Source of the DNA: a virus
Direction: 5' to 3' (one strand)
IMG/VR virus record: IMGVR_UViG_3300021962_000111
Location: 1 to 60,613 of that record
DNA length: 60,613 nucleotides
The translations under genes were made by a program, and so were the position numbers. Each line of letters begins with the position of its first letter. Position 1 is the first letter of the stretch. Below, piece after piece: positions 54,732 to 60,613 of the stretch. The notes under the pieces are model-generated. The model saw nothing but the letters and a program-made list of their open reading frames with translations, did not search any database and was not told where the DNA came from.

Positions 54732-55646
54732 TTAGTCATCATTTGCAAGTTTAGCAAAGTATGATAGTGTATCATCCTCGTCATCAGCATCAACCTGTGT
54801 GGGTGCTGTAGGTGTTGCCAGCTTAGTAACCTTTTCCATGAAGTTATCATCAGCAGCGTCTCCTGTTTGAGAGGAAATACTTTCTGCTGTGCCTACCCTG
54901 GCACTGTTACCCAACACAAAGTCCAACTTCTTCTTCAATTCATCATATGACTTGAAGTTGCTTGGATCAGTAATTGCTGCAAGTGAGTGTTGCTGATTCC
55001 AAATAGCCTCGATAGCGTCATCGCTATCTGATACAGGACTTGGAGCTGCAAACTCAGACTTGTCGTAGTTACGATATCCTTCTACCTGACGAATCTTCAA
55101 TTTGAAGTTAGCACCATCCCAAAAGTCAAAAGGATTCATTGGTGCTTCATCTTGGAACTCAGGCTGCATGGCATCTTTAATCTTGTCAAAGATCTTCTTG
55201 CCAAACTTGTAAAGGAATACCTTGCCGTTGTTAGAAGGATTACCTGAATCCTCAACAACAAGAATGTTAGCGTAGTAAGAGAGGCGACGCTTCTGCTTAC
55301 GTGCAATTTCTTTATTAGCTTCTACACCACTGTTCCAAAGCTCTGAGTTGAGTTCTGATACAGGGTCAGTCTGCTTGAGTGTAGTAAGTGAGTTTTCAAT
55401 ATACCACTTACCTGTAGGACCTTGGAACCCGTGATTGAACATCTGTACCCAAGGCATATCCTCGCCTTGAGGTGCAGGAAGGAATCGAATAACAGCGTAT
55501 CCGTTGCCTGCGTTATCTACTGTGGGTTTCCACTCGTTAGAATCATCATTACGTTGCTGAGGGGCGTCAAGTTTTTCGACTTCCTTCATCAATGAATCAA
55601 AGTTGCCACGAGCCTTGCGAAGGTCTGAAAGGGAATTAAAAGCCAT
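54732..55646 (-). CDS. gp32: Single-stranded DNA-binding protein gp32
   Basis: 304 aa, T4 length. N-terminal part (NSLSDLRKARGNFDSLMKEV, then the central ENSLTTLKQTDPVSELN, GKVFLYKFGKKIFDKIKDAM, NPFDFWDGANFKLKIRQVEG) is the conserved OB-fold core. The zinc ligands of T4 gp32 (His-Cys-Cys-Cys) are not seen, as in cyanophage homologues. Residues near 285-304 (DADDEDDTLSYFAKLANDD) form the acidic tail. Coats replication and recombination intermediates. Upstream TATAAATA copy lies at 55760-55767. Confidence 0.95.
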   Translation of the reverse strand: MAFNSLSDLRKARGNFDSLMKEVEKLDAPQQRNDDSNEWKPTVDNAGNGYAVIRFLPAPQGEDMPWVQMFNHGFQGPTGKWYIENSLTTLKQTDPVSELNSELWNSGVEANKEIARKQKRRLSYYANILVVEDSGNPSNNGKVFLYKFGKKIFDKIKDAMQPEFQDEAPMNPFDFWDGANFKLKIRQVEGYRNYDKSEFAAPSPVSDSDDAIEAIWNQQHSLAAITDPSNFKSYDELKKKLDFVLGNSARVGTAESISSQTGDAADDNFMEKVTKLATPTAPTQVDADDEDDTLSYFAKLANDD

Positions 55647-55685
55647 ATTATTTCTCCGTATATGCGTTATATGTGCGATGTATGT

Positions 55686-55862
55686 TTAGTTATTACTTCT
55701 TGTATATTCGTATGTGTCAAGGACTTCATCTAAATCAATTTCTTTTAGATCCTCAATACTATTTATACTCTTTAAAACCTTGTCGATTTCTCGTTCAGGT
55801 TTTTCTTTTCCAACCTTATGGATTCTTTTTTCCTCAGGTTTTCTTTTTACTGATTTAGACAT
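55686..55862 (-). CDS. Small charged protein between gp32 and gp59
   Basis: 58 aa from ATG 55862: basic start MSKSVKRKPEEKRIHKVGKE, then acidic SIEDLKEIDLDEVLDTYEYT. The start overlaps the gp59 stop by 16 bases. Too short for firm homology; its place in the replication cluster suggests a small partner protein. Unassigned. Confidence 0.5.
   Translation of the reverse strand: MSKSVKRKPEEKRIHKVGKEKPEREIDKVLKSINSIEDLKEIDLDEVLDTYEYTRSNN
55760..55767 (-). promoter_or_regulatory. Possible late promoter upstream of gp32
   Basis: Exact TATAAATA on the minus strand inside the 58-residue ORF, 114 bases before the gp32 start. Confidence 0.45.
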
Positions 55863-56431
55863 TGTGCAAATTTTCCTGCAAATCTCTGTTTAACATTGTC
55901 TTTGTCAAACCTGACAAAGGGTTTGTATTTCTTCACTAACAAACAAATGTGTTCCAATACAAAGTCATTAGCGTAATCTTCAACATAAGGATATAACTTT
56001 TCCATAATAACAAGTGTCTCAATTTGTATATCCCCACCCATGTACATTCTGAAGATTAAAGGGTGTGTGCCTTCCATTGCTGACTTAGACCCTTCTTTTT
56101 CCATCCTAAATAAGATATTATCTAAGTCAGTATCTAAAGTATACAACATTCTTTTACGTCTTGTCAAGTAGTTTTTGTAATTATCTAAAAAATTTCCTGT
56201 ATAGATATTGGCCGTTTCATTGCCCGATACAAAGTTGGCAACAAGTATTTCTATGATTTCAGATCTTTTATATGTGCAGGCCAAGTCATACATATATTTG
56301 GTGTCTTTCCGTTTCTCAAAAGAAGCTCTTAGGTTGCCTATACGACCCTTAGTAACAGTAATATCATACTTAGGATCGGTAAAGTGCAACCTTAAGGCCG
56401 CATATAATTTGTAGACTTCAAAAGCCGTCAT
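55847..56431 (-). CDS. gp59: DNA helicase loader gp59
   Basis: 194 aa, similar to T4 gp59 (217). FEVYKLYAALRLHFTDPKYD, TYKRSEIIEILVANFVSGNE and NFLDNYKNYLTRRKRML fit the gp59 pattern; LLVKKYKPFV sits in the C-terminal domain. Order gp33-gp59-gp32 is that of T4. Loads gp41 onto gp32-coated DNA. Confidence 0.92.
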   Translation of the reverse strand: MTAFEVYKLYAALRLHFTDPKYDITVTKGRIGNLRASFEKRKDTKYMYDLACTYKRSEIIEILVANFVSGNETANIYTGNFLDNYKNYLTRRKRMLYTLDTDLDNILFRMEKEGSKSAMEGTHPLIFRMYMGGDIQIETLVIMEKLYPYVEDYANDFVLEHICLLVKKYKPFVRFDKDNVKQRFAGKFAQCLNQ

Positions 56432-56432
56432 G

Positions 56433-56726
56433 TTAAAAAGGTAGCTTGTTAGATTTAACCTTAAGTAGATTCAAGTCTTGTGCTTCTGCTTCAAGTTTTT
56501 GCTTCAAGCTACTATTGATAATCTTGTTCACACTGTCCGCTTCAATTTCATTTTTTAAGCAATAGTCTAATAATACATCCATACAAGATTGTTCTGTGCG
56601 AAATGAATTGTTTTCTATATACTTTGAAAACTCAGCAGGGGTTCTGAATTCTTTGGTGATAAGAAATGTGTCTGTTGGTTTTTGTGTTTCAGCCATAAAT
56701 TCGTTTGTTATTACTTCTAAGTTCAC
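56433..56726 (-). CDS. gp33: Late-transcription co-activator gp33
   Basis: 97 aa. The C-terminal segment (SSLKQKLEAEAQDLNLLKVK, then SNKLPF) is the gp33 signature in T4-like phages; the middle is helical (FRTEQSCMDVLLDYCLKNEI). Bridges RNA polymerase and the gp45 clamp, matching the many TATAAATA late promoters in the window. One-base gap to gp59. Confidence 0.9.
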   Translation of the reverse strand: MNLEVITNEFMAETQKPTDTFLITKEFRTPAEFSKYIENNSFRTEQSCMDVLLDYCLKNEIEADSVNKIINSSLKQKLEAEAQDLNLLKVKSNKLPF

Positions 56727-56737
56727 TTACTACTCCA

Positions 56738-57295
56738 TTATCTATAAAATACGTGATTCTCTATTTCAGCCGTTGTAAATTCAACAAACTGCCATTGTGG
56801 ATCTATTGTATTGTTATGATACCACAACGCTCCGTCTGTAGGATCGTTGTATATACCATTTATAACACCTGCAGCTACGTCCATAGCACGACCCCATGCC
56901 CACATATCTACAGGTATATCACTTTTACCATCACAATACCAACTAAACTGACATTGGTTTTTGAGAGGAACTATCTTATTACGCTCCATCAAAAACCACG
57001 ATGATATTGGTCCTTGATATATAACATCACAAAGATCGCCAGGATATCTTTCATCATTTTTACGATTAACTGCTACATAAGCAACAGCTACTTGTCCGTC
57101 TATAGGCTCACCTCGTGCTTCAAAGTAAATGTTTTTTGCTAAACATTCTACTTCTCTGTAAGTGGGGCCTGCTTCAAATACAAATTCTATGTTAATAGGA
57201 TTAACTTGTTTTACAGGTTCATCTTTAACTACTAATTGTAGTACAGCTAATAAAAACGCTGCTGTCATTGCTGTTAAAAGTATTACCTTTTTCAT
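56738..57295 (-). CDS. SleB-type cell wall hydrolase (endolysin)
   Basis: 185 aa. Residues 1-20 are a hydrophobic N-terminal signal or signal-anchor (KKVILLTAMTAAFLLAVLQL). Residues 50-78 (CLAKNIYFEARGEPIDGQVA, VAYVAVNR) are the Hydrolase_2/SleB motif; the catalytic Glu is in YFEARGE (57-63). Lytic transglycosylase or amidase type peptidoglycan cleavage. The signal suggests Sec export or SAR-type membrane release. The ribosome-binding site AAGGAG (57301-57306) abuts the tmRNA coding piece. Confidence 0.92.
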   Translation of the reverse strand: MKKVILLTAMTAAFLLAVLQLVVKDEPVKQVNPINIEFVFEAGPTYREVECLAKNIYFEARGEPIDGQVAVAYVAVNRKNDERYPGDLCDVIYQGPISSWFLMERNKIVPLKNQCQFSWYCDGKSDIPVDMWAWGRAMDVAAGVINGIYNDPTDGALWYHNNTIDPQWQFVEFTTAEIENHVFYR

Positions 57296-57310
57296 ACAAT
57301 CTCCTTAGTA

Positions 57311-57541
57311 ATTGGGCCCTTTTGCTTACAAGGTGGAACCCATACCCCGCTTAGCTTAAGCTGCTAAGGCGTAAACGTCATCATTTGCGTTTATTTTAAG
57401 TAGTTTTAACGTCTACTCTGACGACCCTCAAATTGCCTATTCTCTCGTCTGTCGAATCCAAAACGCCCCCTCATGTTTTATTGGTGGAGGCGAGGGGAGT
57501 CGAACCCCTGTCCAAACTCGTTTTACTTCAATCGTCAACGG
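57311..57541 (-). ncRNA. ssrA: Circularly permuted (two-piece) tmRNA
   Basis: Gene order on the minus strand: acceptor piece first, then coding piece. The acceptor piece ends in CCA at 57484-57482, with T-arm AGGGG-TTCGACT-CCCCT and acceptor CGCCTCC. After an 11-base intervening segment the coding piece starts GGGGGCG at 57470, pairing with CGCCTCC to give a seven-base acceptor stem with G3.U (alanyl-tRNA synthetase identity). Next comes GGATTCGAC, the tmRNA D-region signature. Tag frame at 57388-57356 reads ANDDVYALAA then TAA. UGACGAUU (57537-57530) pairs with GGUCGUCA (57426-57419), and a closing hairpin is at 57342-57313. Exact ends are estimates. Permuted tmRNAs are known in alphaproteobacteria, cyanobacteria and some betaproteobacteria. 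Confidence 0.93.
57356..57388 (-). other. tmRNA tag-peptide reading frame (ANDDVYALAA)
   Basis: Ten codons from resume codon GCA to TAA in the coding piece. The ALAA end is the ClpXP-type degradation signal. Confidence 0.92.
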
Positions 57542-57547
57542 GTAATA

Positions 57548-57555
57548 TATTTATA
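57548..57555 (-). promoter_or_regulatory. Late promoter of the tmRNA
   Basis: Exact TATAAATA on the minus strand, adjoining the ligase stop codon and ending seven bases before the estimated tmRNA 5' end. Confidence 0.85.
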
Positions 57556-58929
57556 TTATAACACTTTTAGTGCTTGCTTGTCAACCTTTCCATTGACATT
57601 TAAAGGCAAGCTTTCCACAAAAGTGTAGTATTTTGGTTTTTTGTATTTGGTTAAAGTAGCCTCACACAAAGTATTCAGATCTTCTTCTGTCGCATTACCG
57701 ACAACAAAAGCATGAGGAACCTCTCCCCACAATCTGTCAGCTACACCTATCACAGCAACCTGGGATACCGCTGAGTGTGAGAGTAATACATTTTCAATTT
57801 CTGTTGGGTATATGTTTATGCCCCCTGAAATAATCATGTCCGTTACTCTTCCAACAAGTTTATATTCGTTCCCTTCTTTAATTACTGCGTCTCCTGTATG
57901 ATACCAACCATCAGTAAACACTTTATCTGTTAGTTCCGAATTATGCCAATAGCCCCTCATAAGTGTTGGACTTCTTAACATAAGTTCTCCGGAAACAATC
58001 TTAGCATCCATATGAGAAAACAATTTATTATTACACAATATAGTACCTGATTCTGTGCTACCATAAGAATCATAAAATTCTACATCTGTAAAAATTTCTT
58101 TTAATTCAGCTAACAAACTTTCAGACATAGGTGAACCAGAGTGTTGAATATTTTTTACAGATGAAATATCATACTCAAAAAAAGTTTTTGAATCTATCAA
58201 CATTCTCAACATAGTAGGAGCGAGGGTAAAAGTATTTACCTTATATTTTTCAATGTGACGTAAAAATTCTTCAGGGGTAAATTTTTCCATAAGTATAATA
58301 TGATTGTTCGTAAACAAAGAGGTGAACAATCTGTTTATAACACCTGCAAATGTTAAAGGGCCTGAAATTAAAGTTACATATTCCTCTTTAAGATTGAACA
58401 TTGTCTTAGAAACAACCGAATTAAGATATTGCCCTTTATGGGTACACATCACCCCCTTAGGCTTACCGGTTGATCCACTTGTATAAAGTATCTGGTGCAT
58501 ATCGTCATTTGCCCCCGGAGTAAATATTGCGCTTTTGTCAGTAAAAGCATAATATGAATCTGGGATATCTTGTAACACCAGTTTAGGCATACAATTATCT
58601 AATATATTTTGTATTTCCAATTCAGACAATTTCGGACTTACTGGTACAATAATAGCGCCGAGCAAATGACAAGCAAAAAACAAATCAACAAGCTGTACTG
58701 AATTGTACCCAATAAAAACTACTCTGTCACCTTGATTTACTCCTGTATCTTTTAGATATGATGCAAGACTGTGACCTCTATCATACATTTGAGAACAAGT
58801 GTATGTTTGATTATTAATTGTAAGTAGGGGGCTGTCTGGTGTTTGTTTATTGGATTTATCTAAAAATGCAGTGAGACTTATATCATTAGGGGAATCATAT
58901 GTTAGCATAAAGTTTTTCGTACCTTTCAT
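57556..58929 (-). CDS. AMP-forming acyl-CoA synthetase-like ligase
   Basis: 457 aa, full ANL-superfamily pattern. P-loop TSGSTGKPKG (150-159); YGSTES (289-294); GWYHTGD (341-347); hinge region GRVTDMIISGGINIYPTEIE (360-379); catalytic Lys448 in NVNGKVDK. All motifs for adenylation and CoA thioesterification are present. ATG 58908 (residue 8) is an alternative start. No carrier-protein, condensing or fatty-acid gene is next to it, so it probably makes an acyl-CoA from a free acid; substrate unknown. Start overlaps the exonuclease stop. No upstream promoter of its own seen. An unusual accessory gene for a T4-like phage. Confidence 0.9.
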   Translation of the reverse strand: MKGTKNFMLTYDSPNDISLTAFLDKSNKQTPDSPLLTINNQTYTCSQMYDRGHSLASYLKDTGVNQGDRVVFIGYNSVQLVDLFFACHLLGAIIVPVSPKLSELEIQNILDNCMPKLVLQDIPDSYYAFTDKSAIFTPGANDDMHQILYTSGSTGKPKGVMCTHKGQYLNSVVSKTMFNLKEEYVTLISGPLTFAGVINRLFTSLFTNNHIILMEKFTPEEFLRHIEKYKVNTFTLAPTMLRMLIDSKTFFEYDISSVKNIQHSGSPMSESLLAELKEIFTDVEFYDSYGSTESGTILCNNKLFSHMDAKIVSGELMLRSPTLMRGYWHNSELTDKVFTDGWYHTGDAVIKEGNEYKLVGRVTDMIISGGINIYPTEIENVLLSHSAVSQVAVIGVADRLWGEVPHAFVVGNATEEDLNTLCEATLTKYKKPKYYTFVESLPLNVNGKVDKQALKVL

Positions 58930-59566
58930 AATCTAAACGTAAGTCCAATAGCTGCTCTGCGTAGTTATCTCGTTTTTCAACAAAGATTTGAGGCTGTTCA
59001 CCCTCTACAGTAATAGCAACAACGATTTGTGACACAGGAATGTCTGTCATTTCTTCAAACATAATTGCGTATGAAGTACATTGCATAAAGTAATTATCAA
59101 TCCATTCTTTTCTTTTAGGCTTGCGAGAAGTCTTAAAGTCAATGACTGATAATTTCCCATCCCATTCAGCAATACAATCAACACGACCTGCCATACGTAA
59201 ATGATTACTGTATAGTGGGTCTTCGATTGCGTGAATGTTGTCTATCCTGTCGAGTTCAGGACGAAAGCGATCCCACATCTGTTTGTCTAACAAACTGAGA
59301 TTGCTTGTATCAATATCATTATTCAGCAACACGTTCTCGCACAAGTCGTGTATCTTTGTGCCTCTTGTTGCTGCCTGATTACTGATTTTGTTAGCTTCTT
59401 CTTCACCCACACGTTCACGCCAAGCCTTGATAGACTCTTTTGACGCATGAGACATAACGGTAGTAACTGAAGGGTATAACTTTCCTTCAGGTGTACGATA
59501 GAATCTACCGTGTGGGTGAATTTCTGCTTCCGGTGCTTTTAGTTCTATAGGTATTCTTGTAAACAT
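58895..59566 (-). CDS. PD-(D/E)XK exonuclease
   Basis: 223 aa. SVTTVMSHASKESIKAWRER, TRGTKIHDLCENVLL, RVDCIAEWDGKLSVIDFKTS give the RecB-like core with Asp and the ExK (VIDFKTS) motif. The family is common in cyanophages and pelagiphages (MGME1-like). Probably processes DNA ends for replication or recombination. Overlaps the SGNH gene stop by 22 bases. Confidence 0.9.
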   Translation of the reverse strand: MFTRIPIELKAPEAEIHPHGRFYRTPEGKLYPSVTTVMSHASKESIKAWRERVGEEEANKISNQAATRGTKIHDLCENVLLNNDIDTSNLSLLDKQMWDRFRPELDRIDNIHAIEDPLYSNHLRMAGRVDCIAEWDGKLSVIDFKTSRKPKRKEWIDNYFMQCTSYAIMFEEMTDIPVSQIVVAITVEGEQPQIFVEKRDNYAEQLLDLRLDYERYEKLYANI

Positions 59567-60255
59567 TCTATTAGTGTATCCGCTATCAATGTGTGTCCTT
59601 CAGGTGAAGGATGATTACATTCTGTGATGTATTTATTGTGGCTGTAATCCCACGTTCTGCCTATACGTGTGTCCCTTGGATCAATAGCAGTAAACTTAAT
59701 CTTTTTGCTTTCCTGTGTACAATAATCACTCAATAAAATATCAAGTAATGTATTATTCACAAACCTTGCATTTATAAATCCCATTGACAATAATTCAGTA
59801 TAATATATGTTTGAATATACACTATAAGGTTCAAAAGCACTAATAAACAAGTGTCTTATATTTCTTTGCCTTAACTGATTGTGAATCCAACATATCATCA
59901 TATCAGTTTGCCATACCGGACTTCTTTTTGCTATTGTGTGTTCTTCTTCATTTACTACCCTAACATATTCATCCATAGTAGAGTTATATTTTGAAGCACG
60001 TGTGCTATGTGACAAAGCAATAATAACAAAATCTTGCTGATGAAAATTGTCCAAGTTTTTCTGAACCTGATACAATATCATTTCATTGTTAGATCCTCGT
60101 TCAGCAAGATTGTTACAGGAGTCAAACAGTTTGCTTCTCTTAACTATTTGCGTAGGATAGCATATACTCTCCCGTTCATCAGGAGAGTTCTCTTTTGGTA
60201 GTTTTATAAAACCTTCAGTAAAACTATCACCGAATGTCCATAATATTGTTTTCAT
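59545..60255 (-). CDS. SGNH/GDSL hydrolase-like protein
   Basis: 236 aa. WTFGDSFTEGF places the nucleophile Ser at 11 (GDS motif); SNNEMI near residue 54 provides the Gly-Asn block equivalent, VIIALSHSTRAS further motif residues, and HPSPEGHTLIADTLIECL near the C-terminus the catalytic His (DxxH-like position). Likely an esterase or deacetylase of glycans, possibly in the same surface-modification theme as the glycosyltransferases. No signal peptide. Confidence 0.82.
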   Translation of the reverse strand: MKTILWTFGDSFTEGFIKLPKENSPDERESICYPTQIVKRSKLFDSCNNLAERGSNNEMILYQVQKNLDNFHQQDFVIIALSHSTRASKYNSTMDEYVRVVNEEEHTIAKRSPVWQTDMMICWIHNQLRQRNIRHLFISAFEPYSVYSNIYYTELLSMGFINARFVNNTLLDILLSDYCTQESKKIKFTAIDPRDTRIGRTWDYSHNKYITECNHPSPEGHTLIADTLIECLQEYL

Positions 60256-60269
60256 ATTCTTACTTATAT

Positions 60270-60355
60270 TGGTGCCTCGGGTCGGACTTGAACCGACAAT
60301 CCCAATGGGAGACAGATTTTAAGTCTGTTGTGTATACCAATTCCACCACCGAGGC
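60270..60355 (-). tRNA. tRNA-Leu (UAA)
   Basis: Complete 86-base cloverleaf: acceptor GCCTCGG/CCGAGGC, anticodon TAA, long variable arm, T-arm GTCGG-TTCAAGT-CCGAC. CCA is encoded. Confidence 0.97.
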
Positions 60356-60360
60356 TAATT

Positions 60361-60437
60361 TGGTACACCCTGCAGGAATCGAACCTGCAACCTACGGCTT
60401 AGAAGGCCGTTGCTCTATCCGATTGAGCTAAGGGTGC
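60361..60437 (-). tRNA. tRNA-Arg (UCU)
   Basis: 77-base cloverleaf: acceptor stem GCACCCT/AGGGTGT, anticodon TCT in CTTCTAA, T-arm TGCAG-GTTCGATTC-CTGCA. CCA encoded. Rare-codon AGA supply is the likely role. Confidence 0.96.
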
Positions 60438-60613
60438 TTATCTGTTGTTAAGCAAATACTGTGCTTTATTTAATACCCAAGGATCTCGGTGAGGCAAGTT
60501 GAAACCAGAGGAGCTGTCCCATTCTTTAAAGGCATAATCAAACCTGTCACTGTAAGCATCAGGGTGATCCTTCATTAGCTGCTCAAGTTCTTTTGCCCAT
60601 CCATCAAACACAT
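60438..60613 (-). CDS. Partial C-terminal fragment of unknown protein
   Basis: 58 residues in frame to a TAA that touches the tRNA-Arg 5' end. Sequence includes LEQLMKDHPDAYSDRFDYAF, EWDSSSGFNLPHRDPWVLNK. The N-terminus lies outside the window. Not recognised. Confidence 0.6.
   Translation of the reverse strand, partial: VFDGWAKELEQLMKDHPDAYSDRFDYAFKEWDSSSGFNLPHRDPWVLNKAQYLLNNR

Noticed and set aside
57481-57525. T-arm and CCA end read at first as a tRNA
   Set aside because: No D or anticodon arm upstream; the acceptor pairs with the coding-piece 5' end and the tag frame shows it is a permuted tmRNA.

Overview
The window is the virion-structure module of a large, AT-rich, T4-like myovirus, almost certainly marine. 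T4-type orthologues are recognisable for the head (gp20, gp21, gp22, gp23, gp4), packaging (gp16, gp17), neck and tail (gp13, gp14, gp15, gp18, gp19), baseplate (gp5, gp6, gp8, gp25, gp26, gp48, gp53, gp54-like) and replication or late transcription (gp32, gp33, gp59). The style is that of oceanic T4-like phages: modular tail fibres, a DUF4815 giant protein, small GT paralogues and exonuclease genes. Fourteen exact copies of the T4 late-promoter octamer TATAAATA sit upstream of structural genes, and gp33 is present, so T4-type late transcription is used. No host can be named. A circularly permuted tmRNA points to an alphaproteobacterial-like (or other permuted-tmRNA) ancestry.

Layout. 1-753: 5' part of an exported c-type cytochrome/copper-monooxygenase-like gene. 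898-14364: head, portal, tail tube, sheath, terminase and neck genes, all on minus. 14383-20625: nine small to medium tail-fibre/appendage genes on minus. 20682-24200: plus-strand block of four paralogous DxD glycosyltransferase-like genes and a methyltransferase-like gene. 24313-25602: plus-strand Tat-exported DUF1552 protein. 25573-29474: 2OG-oxygenase-like protein, another glycosyltransferase and fibre proteins on minus. 29478-49190: baseplate and giant fibre-network genes on minus. 49251-54691: plus-strand block (gp4, radical SAM/SPASM enzyme, tail proteins, gp26, a gp51-like frame, tape measure). 54732-56726: gp32, a small ORF, gp59, gp33 on minus. 56738-60613: SleB-type lysin, permuted tmRNA, AMP-forming ligase, PD-(D/E)XK exonuclease, SGNH hydrolase, tRNA-Leu, tRNA-Arg and a partial gene.

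The most unusual content is accessory. The cytochrome/copper-monooxygenase-like protein and the DUF1552 protein belong to families that, in bacteria, tend to occur together with planctomycete-type cytochrome genes. Here both carry export signals, both have their own late promoter and leader, and they lie 23 kb apart. A late promoter lies immediately upstream of the permuted tmRNA, whose coding piece runs into the ribosome-binding site of the lysin gene, so trans-translation RNA and lysis look co-expressed. A slippery heptamer at the end of gp26 could fuse it to a start-less gp51-like frame by -1 frameshifting, as in the lambda G/GT tail chaperones. Functions of the accessory enzymes are inferred from motifs only; no database search was run.
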